Shown: piece by piece, positions 7,899 to 17,819 of the stretch | Layout: each line of letters starts with the position of its first letter | How positions within the stretch are numbered: the first letter of the stretch is position 1 | DNA from: Clostridiales bacterium | GTDB taxonomy: Bacteria; Bacillota; Clostridia; Peptostreptococcales; Anaerovoracaceae | Reading direction: 5' to 3' | Length of the DNA: 53,788 bases | NCBI GenBank assembly: GCA_009911365.1 | Contig: QXXF01000026.1 | Span: 1-53,788, forward strand | Program-made: the position numbers and the translations under genes | Notes under the pieces: generated by a model | Database searches by the model: none | Seen by the model: only the letters and a program-made list of their open reading frames with translations | Told to the model about the DNA's origin: nothing

Positions 7899-8627
7899 AT
7901 GTTGCGGCCAGGCGAACGGCTTGACAAAACAGGGTTCGGGGATCTTTGCGTCATCCAAAAGCCAGAGGATTTCTGTTATGGAGTGGACGCTGTGATCCTA
8001 GCTGATTTCGCTGCTGCCAAAGATCCGCATCACATCGTGGACCTAGGTACTGGTACTGGGATCATTCCCTTTATTCTCAGCCATAAAACAAACGCGGAAA
8101 AGATCTATGGCATCGAATGTCAGCAGGCCTCCTGGGAGCGGGCAGTGCGGGGCGCAGAGTTCAATGGACTCTCCCAGCGGGTACATTTTATCCAAGACAA
8201 TGTGGCTTCTTTCAGCGAATTGAAAGGCTGGGCCGATGCGGTCACCTCTAATCCGCCTTACATGGCGGGGAAAGGGGGCTTGATCAATGAAAATCAGGCC
8301 AAGACTATCGCCCGCCACGAAACGATCGGCAGTCTGGAAGATTTCATCCACTGCGCCGCAGAGCTTTTGCGGGATAAAGGCGACTTTTACATGGTCCATC
8401 GGCCCAGTAGATTGGTGGACATTTTTGCCATGAGCAGAACTTATCATTTGGAACCAAAAGAAATGCGTTTGGTAGCGCCGAGAAAAGGAAAGCCGCCCAA
8501 CTTGGTGCTGATCCACAGCATCAAAAATGGAGGGACGGAACTGCGGCTGCTGCCAGAGCTTTATGTTTATCAGGATGAAACCGCTTATTCCGATGAAATA
8601 CAGCGCATCTATGAGCGGATCATATGA
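7899..8627 (+). CDS. trmN6: tRNA1(Val) A37 N6-methyltransferase-like protein
   Basis: This 242-residue SAM-dependent methyltransferase is of the YabB/YfiC type. It has the SAM-binding motif I DLGTGTGIIPFILS and the catalytic SNPPYM motif of N6-adenine methyltransferases. It is predicted to methylate A37 of tRNA. Bacillus places the equivalent yabB in the same tmk-to-abrB cluster. The stop codon lies inside the 3' end of the convergent spmB gene (8-base overlap), with no terminator between them. Confidence 0.88.
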   Translation: MLRPGERLDKTGFGDLCVIQKPEDFCYGVDAVILADFAAAKDPHHIVDLGTGTGIIPFILSHKTNAEKIYGIECQQASWERAVRGAEFNGLSQRVHFIQDNVASFSELKGWADAVTSNPPYMAGKGGLINENQAKTIARHETIGSLEDFIHCAAELLRDKGDFYMVHRPSRLVDIFAMSRTYHLEPKEMRLVAPRKGKPPNLVLIHSIKNGGTELRLLPELYVYQDETAYSDEIQRIYERII

Positions 8628-9147
8628 CTTGGCAGATCAAGATAGAGGCGAATATGCCAGCCACATAGCCGATGAGGCCAGCGGCAAAGGCGTGTCTCAT
8701 TTTTTTCACAGCCGTGACCCCAAAATACAGGGCTAATACATAAAAGACGGTTTCGCAGCTGCCTACCATGACAGCTGCGGCTCTTCCCACAAAGGAATCG
8801 ACACCGCAGTCCGTCATGATCCGTTCTGCCAAGACCAGGGAGCCACTGCCGGACACGGGCCGCAGCAAGATGAGGGAGATCAGATCTTTAGGGATCCCTA
8901 CCAGCTCAAAAGCAGGACCCAAGATGCTTTCCAGCCACTCCATGGCACCGGAAGCAGTGATGGCTTCAATCCCAATGAAGATAGCGATGATAAAGGGCAG
9001 GATCTCTACTGCGGTCGCAATCCCATCCTTTGCGCCTTCAGCGAAAAGGTCGTACACAGCGGCTTTCTTGTACAGGCCGTACAGGATGATGATTGTAATA
9101 ATCGCAGGGATGAAAAAAACAGAAATAGCACTAAGGACGGTTGACAT
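8620..9147 (-). CDS. spmB: Spore maturation protein B
   Basis: This 175-residue multi-pass membrane protein belongs to the nucleoside-recognition (Gate) family. In Bacillus, SpmA and SpmB are needed for full core dehydration of spores. Recognisable segments are LLRPVSGSGSLVLAERIM and GSCETVFYVLALYFG. The frame extends to 9180, but the ATG at 9147 has a GAAAGGAAG site 7 bases before it. The start overlaps the end of spmA by 17 bases, indicating translational coupling. Its presence implies a sporulating host. Confidence 0.92.
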   Translation of the reverse strand: MSTVLSAISVFFIPAIITIIILYGLYKKAAVYDLFAEGAKDGIATAVEILPFIIAIFIGIEAITASGAMEWLESILGPAFELVGIPKDLISLILLRPVSGSGSLVLAERIMTDCGVDSFVGRAAAVMVGSCETVFYVLALYFGVTAVKKMRHAFAAGLIGYVAGIFASILICQVI

Positions 9148-9721
9148 TGCGGGGCTTCCTTTCAAAGAGTTTGCAGACAAGGATGGACACGGCCATGGAA
9201 ACTAATCCGGCAATGATCGATGGAATGATGATATCGCCAGAATCTGCGGAATCCAGGTCGTTTCGGATCTTGATGATAGTCACAGGCACCAGCTGAACCA
9301 TGGACATGGTCACTGCCGTAAACATGCACATTGCGTCACTAGCATAGGGAGACTGACCGTTTTCTGCATCCAAGCGTTCCATGGCTTTCAGAGAAAAGAC
9401 CGTGGCGCTGTTTCCTGCGCCAAAGATATTAGCCACGAAACTCATCAGCATGACGGCTATGGTCTGCTCATCTTTTTCCCGAGGAAAGAGAAAACCCATC
9501 AGAGGCTTTACCCGGCGAGAGATTTTTTCGATCAGGCCGGATTTGTCCGCAATATTCATAAGACCGCTCCATACAGCCATGATCCCGATCAGGCTGATGA
9601 CGAATTCCACAGCTCCCGTACAGCTGGACATCAGTCCATCTGTAAAGCTTCCAAGAGTCCCACTTACGCAGGCAAAGCCGATTCCAAGGCAAATCATGCC
9701 TGCCCAGATATAATTCATCAT
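9131..9721 (-). CDS. spmA: Spore maturation protein A
   Basis: This 196-residue membrane protein (Gate/nucleoside-recognition fold) is the first gene of a spmA-spmB pair on the minus strand. Markers are MNYIWAGMICLG at the N-terminus, LMNIADKSGL, FGAGNSATVFSLKAME and the C-terminal KLFERKP. The ATG at 9721 follows GAGGTG by 8 bases. The pair has been placed inside the otherwise co-directional tmk-abrB neighbourhood, in the opposite orientation. Confidence 0.93.
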   Translation of the reverse strand: MMNYIWAGMICLGIGFACVSGTLGSFTDGLMSSCTGAVEFVISLIGIMAVWSGLMNIADKSGLIEKISRRVKPLMGFLFPREKDEQTIAVMLMSFVANIFGAGNSATVFSLKAMERLDAENGQSPYASDAMCMFTAVTMSMVQLVPVTIIKIRNDLDSADSGDIIIPSIIAGLVSMAVSILVCKLFERKPRNVNRP

Positions 9722-9770
9722 GTTTTTTTCACCTCAAGGTAAATTTATTCAAAAATATAGCAAATATGAG

Positions 9771-9805
9771 TTGAAACAATTTACAATTTATGTAATAATA
9801 GAAGT
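9771..9805 (+). promoter_or_regulatory. Promoter of the 109-residue membrane protein
   Basis: TTGAAA and TAATAAT are separated by 16-17 bp upstream of the ATG at 9835, in the AT-rich space divergent from spmA. Confidence 0.55.
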
Positions 9806-9834
9806 ATCACTGTTAAACAATCGGAGGTAAGCAT

Positions 9835-10164
9835 ATGGTAATCACAATGGACCTGAAAACGTTGGGTTGGGCTTTAATCATTATTGGACTATTGGTTCTG
9901 ATTGTTTTTGGCATTGTGTTTATGAGGCATCTCATTATAACTATCCAACACACCAATCGGATTTTAGCAGATGCGGAAAAAATTTCCGCCATAGCCGCCG
10001 AGCGCTCTGAACAGCTGGACGGCCTTGTAGGTGATGTGTCTGCGTCCGTAGGCCAGGTCACAGAGATGATCAAGGGAAATCAAAGCATCGTATCGGCACT
10101 GACTTCCATTGTCAATGCGGTCACATCCCTTAAGAATCTGGTAACTAGCAAGAAAGAGAAATGA
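9835..10164 (+). CDS. Small membrane-anchored coiled-coil protein, DUF948-like
   Basis: This is a 109-residue protein with one N-terminal membrane helix (about residues 10-32, LGWALIIIGLLVLIVFGIVFM) followed by a long helical, heptad-rich cytoplasmic part (AEKISAIAAERSEQLDGLVGDVSASVGQVTEMI). The layout resembles DUF948 and methyl-accepting-like membrane coiled coils. The ATG follows CGGAGGTAAG at a good distance. Function is unknown; it lies upstream of abrB but on its own promoter. Confidence 0.75.
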   Translation: MVITMDLKTLGWALIIIGLLVLIVFGIVFMRHLIITIQHTNRILADAEKISAIAAERSEQLDGLVGDVSASVGQVTEMIKGNQSIVSALTSIVNAVTSLKNLVTSKKEK

Positions 10165-10236
10165 GAATGGAGGCAGGGGGTGTAGGTTTCCCTATGAATA
10201 ACCTAAATTCAAAGAAAAAGGAGTGAAGGAATAAGT

Positions 10237-10479
10237 ATGAAAGCGACAGGAATTGTTAGAAAAGTGGACGAACTGGGCAGGATCGTGCTGCCTATCGAAT
10301 TGAGAAGGACTCTGAACATCAAGATCAGAGACCCAATCGAAATCTTTGTGGATGATGACTACATTTTACTGAAGAAGTATGAGCCAGCCTGCATATTCTG
10401 CGGCAGCGCAAAAACAGTGACCCAGGTAAAAGGCAAGAACATCTGTGAAAAGTGCATCGAAGAATTGAAAGAACTGTAA
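10237..10479 (+). CDS. abrB: AbrB-family transition-state regulator with C-terminal zinc-ribbon-like tail
   Basis: This 80-residue DNA-binding protein has the swapped-hairpin AbrB domain (MKATGIVRKVDELGRIVLPIELRR ... ILLKKYEP) and a C-terminal CIFCG ... CEKCIEEL four-cysteine motif. Bacillus AbrB lacks such a tail, but many clostridial AbrB proteins carry it. It probably represses stationary-phase or sporulation genes in exponential growth. A GGAG ribosome-binding site precedes it and a strong terminator follows. Its position after the tmk cluster matches Bacillus synteny. Confidence 0.92.
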   Translation: MKATGIVRKVDELGRIVLPIELRRTLNIKIRDPIEIFVDDDYILLKKYEPACIFCGSAKTVTQVKGKNICEKCIEELKEL

Positions 10480-10489
10480 GCGTTTTATG

Positions 10490-10522
10490 AAAAAAGCATT
10501 GAGTGCCAATGCTTTTTTTTTT
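10490..10522 (+). terminator. Rho-independent terminator after abrB
   Basis: The stem AGCATTG/CAATGCT (10495-10501 with 10507-10513) has A-rich 5' flank and a run of ten T residues. It begins ten bases after the abrB stop. Confidence 0.9.
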
Positions 10523-10562
10523 GAGTGAATGTTTCAAGCAGAAACTGGAAATAATAACAGGG

Positions 10563-10629
10563 AAAGAAAGAGGTAATCAAAATATATTTTGTTCCCCTTT
10601 AGCATGAACATTTAAATGCCTCTTTCTTT
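10563..10629. repeat. Inverted repeat upstream of murA
   Basis: AAAGAAAGAGG (10563-10573) is inverted exactly as CCTCTTTCTTT (10619-10629), with a perfect palindrome CAAAATATATTTTG (10578-10591) inside. It could be a second terminator or a DNA-level site; no gene is present. Confidence 0.6.
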
Positions 10630-10640
10630 TGTATTATTCC

Positions 10641-10669
10641 TTGAAATAACAGAGGGAAACAGGTATACT
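10641..10669 (+). promoter_or_regulatory. Promoter of murA
   Basis: TTGAAA (10641-10646), 17 bp, then TATACT (10664-10669), 33 bases before the start codon. Confidence 0.75.
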
Positions 10670-10701
10670 GTAGGGTAGATATATTTGTTTGGAGGAAAGA
10701 C

Positions 10702-11973
10702 GTGGCAAAGTTTTTAGTGCAAAAGAGCGCGCCGCTGCAAGGGGAAGTGGAAATCAGCGGAGCAAAGAACGCAGTGCTTCCTATCATGGCGGCCTCGCTG
10801 CTGACAGAAGAGAACTGCGTCATCATGGACACGCCGGCGTTACGTGACGTGGATGTGATGTGTCGGCTTCTGGAAAGCCTAGGTGCGGAGATTCATGATA
10901 AATTAGAAGAGAACACGGTGGAAATAGAAACAAAAGCGATCACTAAGTCAGAAGCGCCCTTTGAATTGGTGAAAAAGATGCGGGCCTCCATCCTAGTGAT
11001 CGGACCGCTTCTGGCCAGAACGGGAAAAGCGACGATACCCCTTCCAGGGGGCTGCGCCATTGGGAAACGGCCCATTGAATTGCACCTCAAGGGGCTGCGT
11101 GCTTTGGGCGTGGAGATCCAAGAGGATTCCGGACAGCAGGGCCCTTTGGAAGCAAAAGTGGACAGACTGGTGGGAAACGATGTCTACCTGGATTTCCCGA
11201 GCGTGGGAGCCACGGAAGTCATTATCATGACAGCGGTGCTGGCAGAGGGTACCACTGTCATTGAAAACGCGGCTCAGGAACCGGAGATCGTGGATCTAGC
11301 CAATTTCCTCAATAAGATGGGGGCCAGGATCAAAGGAGCTGGCACTGATACTGTAAAGATCGAAGGCGTGGAAAAGCTCCATGGCGTGAGTCACCATATC
11401 ATCCCGGACCGGATCGAAGCTGGCACTTTCATGTTGTCCGCCGTGATCACCAGGGGAAACATCCTGATCAAAAACATCCTGCCAGACCATGTGAAAGCGA
11501 TCACCGCCAAGCTGCGGGAATGCGGAGCGGAAATATTCATGACAGATGAAGGCATGGTGGTAAGGGGCGATGTGAACCCCATTATTTCCACAGATATCAA
11601 GACTCTGCCTTATCCAGGATTCCCTACGGATCTGCAGTCGCCCTTCATGGCGCTTCTGGCCGTGTCAAGGGGGCCGAGCGTGGTCATCGAGACGGTGTTC
11701 GAGAACCGTTTCATGCATGTCGCGGAATTCAACCGCATGGGGGCCAATATCAAGACGGAAGGCAACTGCGCTATCATTCCAGGAGAAAAACAGCTTCAGG
11801 GCGCGCAGGTGGTGGCTACTGACTTGAGGGCTGGGGCAGCATTGATCCTGACTGGACTAGTGGCGGAGGGAACGACGGAAGTCTCTGACATCTACCATAT
11901 TGACCGGGGCTACGAAAAGTTCGTGGAAAAATTTCGGGGCCTGGGTGCGACAATCATCCGCATCGAAGATTAA
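10702..11973 (+). CDS. murA: UDP-N-acetylglucosamine 1-carboxyvinyltransferase
   Basis: This 423-residue enzyme transfers enolpyruvate from PEP to UDP-GlcNAc, the first committed step of peptidoglycan synthesis in the cytoplasm. It begins GTG with GGAGG six bases upstream. It shows the N-terminal SGAKNAVLPIMAASLL motif, the active-site loop PGGCAIGKRP with the PEP-binding, fosfomycin-sensitive cysteine, and RIEAGTFM, FPTDLQSP and DLRAGAALI signatures of MurA. Length is normal. The Cys is retained, so no intrinsic fosfomycin resistance is suggested by this copy. Confidence 0.97.
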   Translation: MAKFLVQKSAPLQGEVEISGAKNAVLPIMAASLLTEENCVIMDTPALRDVDVMCRLLESLGAEIHDKLEENTVEIETKAITKSEAPFELVKKMRASILVIGPLLARTGKATIPLPGGCAIGKRPIELHLKGLRALGVEIQEDSGQQGPLEAKVDRLVGNDVYLDFPSVGATEVIIMTAVLAEGTTVIENAAQEPEIVDLANFLNKMGARIKGAGTDTVKIEGVEKLHGVSHHIIPDRIEAGTFMLSAVITRGNILIKNILPDHVKAITAKLRECGAEIFMTDEGMVVRGDVNPIISTDIKTLPYPGFPTDLQSPFMALLAVSRGPSVVIETVFENRFMHVAEFNRMGANIKTEGNCAIIPGEKQLQGAQVVATDLRAGAALILTGLVAEGTTEVSDIYHIDRGYEKFVEKFRGLGATIIRIED

Positions 11974-12057
11974 GGCACAATGAAATAAAAATAGCATGAA
12001 AACCTGACGCTCCTGAAACCAAGGGGATAGGTATGACGAACACGATGATGCATAGAT

Positions 12058-12117
12058 GCATCTCTGACGCAGATGAGGCAATGAGCCGGCCCGCGGTTAG
12101 AGATGCTTTTTCTTTTC
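12058..12117 (+). terminator. Structured terminator between murA and rubrerythrin
   Basis: GCATCTCT (12058-12065) pairs with AGAGATGC (12099-12106), followed by TTTTTCTTTT. The left arm also belongs to an alternative hairpin (GATGCAT/ATGCATC ending at 12062), so two folds compete. This could be a simple terminator or an attenuator in a leader; no known riboswitch consensus is recognised. Confidence 0.6.
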
Positions 12118-12218
12118 CTCTTTTCCAACAATAATTGTGAACTATATGAAATATTTTTAGGATTTTGGCAAAAATAGGATTGATAGTTGAAAACGATTTT
12201 TGATTCAGGAGGAAGAAC

Positions 12219-12755
12219 ATGAAAGAATTAAAAGGCACGAAAACACTAGAAAATTTGCTCACTGCTTTTGCAGGAGAATCGCAGGCAAGGAACAAGTACA
12301 CTTTCTTTGCTGCCAAAGCCAGAAAAGAAGGCTATATGCAGATCGCTGATATCTTTGAGGAAACAGCGTCCAATGAAAAGGCCCATGCGGAGCTGTGGTT
12401 CAAGCGGGCCGTGGGCATTGGCACCACGGACGAGAACCTGATTGCTGCCGCAGAAGGTGAAAACTATGAATGGACGGAAATGTACGCAGAAATGGCGAAG
12501 ACAGCCAGGGAAGAAGGCTTTCCGGAGATTGCGGAGCAGATGGAAGGGGTGGCGGCCATTGAAAAGCAGCACGAAGATCGGTATCGGAAATTCGCCAAGG
12601 ACCTCAAGGATGGCACAGTCTTCAAGAAAGACACGGAAGTAACATGGAAATGCAAAAACTGCGGCCATGAACTGACCGGCACGGAGGCACCGGAGGTCTG
12701 CCCTGTGTGCTTCCATGCAAAAGCTTATTTCCAGGTGAAGTCGGAAAATTGCTAA
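12219..12755 (+). CDS. rbr: Rubrerythrin
   Basis: This 178-residue peroxide-reducing non-haem iron protein is typical of anaerobes. The N-terminal ferritin-like four-helix domain carries diiron ligands ([44 protein letters not shown]). A C-terminal rubredoxin-like domain (CKNCGH ... CPVC) holds a mononuclear iron. The start ATG follows AGGAGG. It protects the cell against hydrogen peroxide and oxygen. It is the last host-type gene before the integrated element. Confidence 0.96.
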   Translation: MKELKGTKTLENLLTAFAGESQARNKYTFFAAKARKEGYMQIADIFEETASNEKAHAELWFKRAVGIGTTDENLIAAAEGENYEWTEMYAEMAKTAREEGFPEIAEQMEGVAAIEKQHEDRYRKFAKDLKDGTVFKKDTEVTWKCKNCGHELTGTEAPEVCPVCFHAKAYFQVKSENC

Positions 12756-12832
12756 TGCGAAACGCGCTATGACATGAGAATACGCAGGGTGCGGCCCCCA
12801 AGCAGGTTCGTGAGAAAAAACGGCCCGCTTCG

Positions 12833-12860
12833 TACCCTTCACATAAGGAAGTGAAGGGTA
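12833..12860. repeat. Perfect hairpin at the left boundary of the integrated element
   Basis: TACCCTTCAC (12833-12842) pairs with GTGAAGGGTA (12851-12860). The 17-mer CTTCACATAAGGAAGTG at 12837-12853 recurs, inverted, at 20351-20367 on the other side of the element. It lies about 40 bases from the 3' end of the recombinase gene. Confidence 0.7.
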
Positions 12861-12882
12861 TGAGGGCATCTCTGCATCAAAT

Positions 12883-14641
<1,759 letters not shown>

Positions 14642-14685
14642 TTACTTCAATGCTTTAAAGCGTGAATTTGAAATTTTTTACACTT

Positions 14686-14943
14686 CTATGCTAATATCCG
14701 ATTGACCTTGGTTATCATATCTTCTCTTTGCTCCCTATCAAAGTGGGCGCAGACAACATAATAAATACCACCCATTTCCTTTACAAAATCTAAATCTTTT
14801 GGTTTTGAAATTTGCTCGAAGAAAGCAAGTCGCTTCTCTTTCGGCATATCTGCAAGCATATCGTAAATGTTGTTGATTGTTTCTCGGATAGTAGTGTCTT
14901 CGATAAATTGTTCCTTTGTTATTTCGTCTATATAGCTGTCCAT
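14686..14943 (-). CDS. Small transposon protein, TnpW-like
   Basis: This 85-residue protein is predicted to be cytoplasmic. The C-terminal part (GGIYYVVCAHFDREQREDMITKV) resembles TnpW-type proteins found beside serine recombinases in Tn4451/Tn1549-like elements (a short beta strand followed by HF and an acidic helix ending K-x-x-R-I). The N-terminal half contains a helical segment with KEKRLAFFEQI. The ATG at 14943 has a GGGAGG site; the frame is open further upstream without one. Function of the family is not established to my knowledge, so this is a context call. Confidence 0.6.
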   Translation of the reverse strand: MDSYIDEITKEQFIEDTTIRETINNIYDMLADMPKEKRLAFFEQISKPKDLDFVKEMGGIYYVVCAHFDREQREDMITKVNRILA

Positions 14944-15025
14944 ATGCAATAATCCTCCCATAAAGAATAGAGTGAGAGAAAACATCCCTCACTCTATAGT
15001 CCTTGAAAAAGCTGAAAATTGCCCT

Positions 15026-15454
15026 CTAACGCTTAAAATTTTTCAGCTTTTTACGCAGATGCTCCATCCTTGCATAGATAGCACCCGTTGTCAGACCGAC
15101 AAGCGGTGCAATCTCCTTTGTGGAATACCCCTGCATTTTCAGCAGAACGATTTGCAAGGTACGCTTGTCCATCGCAAGCAATGCCCTATACAGATTTTCA
15201 TTTTCAATCTCGTCCAATAAATCTGTAACCGAATGTACCTCTGTCTGTCGCTCAGAGTCTGCCATTCCCTCAAGGTATTCCCCGACATCGTTCAGATAGC
15301 GGTAAAACCGTCTGGTTGCATTAAAATCCGCCCTGTCATAGATACGGATTTTCCCGATGGTATTCTCGTCAACACCGCATTTCCGTAAAATCGTTTCCTC
15401 GGCTTCTTTCCAGATACGCCATTTGCGTTCTTCCCGTCCGTGGTTATATGCCAT
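15026..15454 (-). CDS. Sigma-70 region 4-like regulator of the mobile element
   Basis: This 142-residue protein ends in a region-4-type helix-turn-helix (LLAMDKRTLQIVLLKMQGYSTKEIAPLVGLTTGAIYARMEHLRKKLKNF). The N-terminal part (REERKWRIWKEAEETILRKCGV) resembles the small sigma-like proteins of Tn916/Tn1549-type conjugative elements. GGAGG stands 8 bases before the ATG at 15454. It most likely regulates transfer or excision genes of the element, most of which are missing here. Confidence 0.8.
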   Translation of the reverse strand: MAYNHGREERKWRIWKEAEETILRKCGVDENTIGKIRIYDRADFNATRRFYRYLNDVGEYLEGMADSERQTEVHSVTDLLDEIENENLYRALLAMDKRTLQIVLLKMQGYSTKEIAPLVGLTTGAIYARMEHLRKKLKNFKR

Positions 15455-15469
15455 TCTAATTTCCTCCAA

Positions 15470-15869
15470 TCTGAATTTTGAAAATCGTTAAAATCCAGAT
15501 TGAAAGGCGGGGAACGGCATCCCACGCCAGAAACAGGCTTGTCCCATATTCCTGCAAAAAACGACAAAAGAAAAACCGCAAAGGCTGTCATACCTTTACG
15601 GTTTAAGGAGAGTTTATTTCTATTATGTAGAGATTTGGCTTCTACTTTTGAGGTACAAAGCCCCCTTGCGGTGGCGAGGATTTTTTTAATAGGTTATCCG
15701 CCCATCCTCGGTATGGTTTATGTAAGTAGAAACTGCTGCTTGCAAGCAAAAAAATCCTTCCAAACTCAAACAGGTCTGGAGGGTTAAACTATTTTCATTT
15801 GGGCGTGAAGATACAGCCCACCAAAACGCTGTTGTTTTATTTGGTGGGCTATAACTTCAACTACAATCC
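15470..15869. other. Intergenic region within the element, hairpin-rich, no convincing gene
   Basis: About 400 bases hold several inverted repeats: AACCG/CGGTT around 15574-15602, CGAGGAT/ATCCTCG around 15677-15713, and AGCCCACCAAA/TTTGGTGGGCT around 15812-15853, which lies just beyond the end of the first radical SAM gene. A 95-codon + frame (15500-15787) lacks a ribosome-binding site and recognisable content. The stretch may be the scar where conjugation genes were replaced by cargo. Confidence 0.5.
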
Positions 15870-16769
15870 TTATCCCAAAGACTTCAAATTATCTCTGTAT
15901 TCCCGCATCTCCCTTTCATCCGTGTTATCTAAAACAAATTGCAGTTCGTTTGTTACCTTTTCACGGTCATAGGGAAGATACACCGTTACGGGCGTGAAAT
16001 TAGATACCGTGTTCGCAAACAGATGTGTGCGTATATTTAGGTTATTGATTAGGACTTGCAATTCACGGATACGCTCTTTTTCTTCGGCAGGTACAAACAA
16101 GCCCTGCTGTGCCATCTGGTAAAGCTCTGTGTCTGGAAAAAGCGTAAGAGAGTCCACGGAAATAAAATACGGATTAAGCTGACTGAACAGCTCTGCACTA
16201 TTCCTTGCATTTTGGTATCTGCCGCCTTTTCCCGCAAGCCCTGTTATATAAACAAAGTAGTATTCAATGCCTGCTTCGTCCAATTTCCTGCATTGCTCCA
16301 GAATATCCGCCGAGGTATATCCTTTATTGGCAAGGGCAAGCGTTTCATCATCGCCGCTTTCCACACCGATGCTCAGTCCGTTAATACCCATCGCTCTTAA
16401 TTTTCTAAGCTGCCATACCTCTTTGTTTTTAATATCACGGATGCTCGCAAACATAGCCATTGTCTGACACTTAATCAGATAGTCCCTTACCGTCAACGCC
16501 CGTAGTTTAAGATTTTCATAGCTCATTGCGAACGGGTTAGCCCCCGTCCAGAATATTCTTCTTGCATATGGTTGATAGCCCTTTATCTCTGCTAAATCTT
16601 CCTCAAATTCTTCCATAGGCGACATTCGGAAGCACTCGTTTTTATACAGACTACAAAACTTGCATTTATGATAGGTGCAGCCAGAAGTAGCCTGTATGAT
16701 GACTGAATGTGCTTCATATGGTGGTCGCCAAGTTCTGCCCGTAAAATGCGTGATTGCCCCTCCTTTCAT
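15870..16769 (-). CDS. Radical SAM protein, cargo paralog 1
   Basis: This is a 299-residue radical SAM enzyme of unknown substrate. The cluster motif is CTYHKCKFC (C-x4-C-x2-C), not the common C-x3-C-x2-C. It also has WTGANPFAMSYE and a SIGVESGDDETL segment (SAM-binding GxIxGxxE-like strand). It is about 45% alike by eye to the neighbouring protein, sharing TWRPPYEA, RMSPMEE and TGANPF. The ATG directly abuts the upstream stop codon, and a GGAGG falls within codons 3-4, so the true start may be a little further in. No auxiliary-cluster cysteines or B12 domain are evident. Confidence 0.85.
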   Translation of the reverse strand: MKGGAITHFTGRTWRPPYEAHSVIIQATSGCTYHKCKFCSLYKNECFRMSPMEEFEEDLAEIKGYQPYARRIFWTGANPFAMSYENLKLRALTVRDYLIKCQTMAMFASIRDIKNKEVWQLRKLRAMGINGLSIGVESGDDETLALANKGYTSADILEQCRKLDEAGIEYYFVYITGLAGKGGRYQNARNSAELFSQLNPYFISVDSLTLFPDTELYQMAQQGLFVPAEEKERIRELQVLINNLNIRTHLFANTVSNFTPVTVYLPYDREKVTNELQFVLDNTDEREMREYRDNLKSLG

Positions 16770-17669
16770 TTACAGATGATGAACACTTTTTCTATACCTC
16801 TGTAATTCTTCTTCGCTGACATTTCCTATGATTTCATCGAGAAACGCCAACAGCTTTTTCTTATCTTTCGGTAGCTGCCCATGAAACTGGTACGCATTGG
16901 AAGCTCCCATTGCCGCAAAGATAGTAGGTATCTGCAAATTTTCAATCAGTGTCCGTACCTCTTTGTATTTTTCAAGTTCGCCCTCCTCATGCCAGTTCTC
17001 ACGCTGTATTTCTGCATAAAGCTCGGAATCGGGATAAATCGTAAGCATATTTGCCCCGATGAGCGTAGGGTGTATCTGGTTGCATATATCAGCCGTCAAT
17101 TTTGCTCCAATTTCTCCACGACCTGCCCCAGAAATACTTACCAAATAAAAGAAACTGTAATGAATATCCGCTTCATCTAATCTCTGGCATTGCTCTATGA
17201 TGTCTGCCGAGGTATATCCCTTGTTCATAAACCGCAGGGCTTCATCATCGCCTGTTTCTATTCCTATTGTCAGACCGTCATATCCCATAGCCCGCAGTTT
17301 GGTAAGTTCTTCATCGGTTTTCGGGGTAACATCAGTAATCCTTGCAAACGAACCGATAGACTTAACGGACGGGAGATATTTGTGGATTAGCTCTGCAATC
17401 GCAGCTAATTTATCATAGGACAAAACGAATGGGTTAGCTCCTGTCAGAAACACTCGGTCAATACGCCCTCTGTTCCAACCTTTCATTGCTCTTTTAACCT
17501 CCTGCAAATCACACTCAATGTCCTCCAGAGGGGACATTCTGAATTTAAACGGCAAATCATGATACAAGGTACAAAACTTGCATTTATGATGCGTACAGCC
17601 TGCCGTTACCTCTAACAAAAGTGATGCCGCTTCATACGGCGGTCGCCAAATTGTTCCTGTGTAGTGCAT
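16770..17669 (-). CDS. Radical SAM protein, cargo paralog 2
   Basis: This 299-residue radical SAM enzyme is the first gene of the pair. It begins MHYTGTIWRPPYEA with AGGAGAGGTG upstream of the ATG at 17669; the open frame reaches 17717 without a site. The cluster motif CTHHKCKFC is again C-x4-C-x2-C, followed by FRMSPLEDIE, FLTGANPFVLSYD and TIGIETGDDEAL. It reads directly into paralog 1. The pair is divergent from an HxlR regulator, with an operator-like repeat between, so expression is probably inducible. Substrate unknown. Confidence 0.85.
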   Translation of the reverse strand: MHYTGTIWRPPYEAASLLLEVTAGCTHHKCKFCTLYHDLPFKFRMSPLEDIECDLQEVKRAMKGWNRGRIDRVFLTGANPFVLSYDKLAAIAELIHKYLPSVKSIGSFARITDVTPKTDEELTKLRAMGYDGLTIGIETGDDEALRFMNKGYTSADIIEQCQRLDEADIHYSFFYLVSISGAGRGEIGAKLTADICNQIHPTLIGANMLTIYPDSELYAEIQRENWHEEGELEKYKEVRTLIENLQIPTIFAAMGASNAYQFHGQLPKDKKKLLAFLDEIIGNVSEEELQRYRKSVHHL

Positions 17670-17722
17670 AAACACCTCTCCTTTTCTGTAGTCTATACTA
17701 ATTATACTTTCGTACAATGATT

Positions 17723-17790
17723 TTACAAGTACTGTACTTTTTTGTAGTACAAATATTGAAACGGTACATTGATTTTTGAGAAAAGGTGTG
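17723..17790. promoter_or_regulatory. Divergent promoters and operator between radical SAM genes and hxlR
   Basis: On the + strand TTGATT, 17 bp and TATACT (near 17770-17797) serve hxlR. On the - strand TTGTAA (17723-17728) with TATAAT about 16 bp away serves the radical SAM pair. GTACTGTAC (17729-17737) and GTAGTAC (17744-17750) form an imperfect palindrome beside both, matching the GTACT-type half sites of HxlR-family repressors. Repression of both directions is inferred. Confidence 0.6.
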
Positions 17791-17819
17791 TTATACTATT
17801 TCAGAAAGGAGTGGCAGGA

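Noticed and set aside
10702-11973. Second murA-type gene (murZ) or a resistant variant
   Set aside because: The active-site Cys motif PGGCAIGKRP is intact and only one copy is in the window.
15500-15787. 95-codon + strand ORF between the sigma-like and radical SAM genes
   Set aside because: No start site signal, opposite to its neighbours, and the sequence is full of hairpins; it is more likely non-coding.
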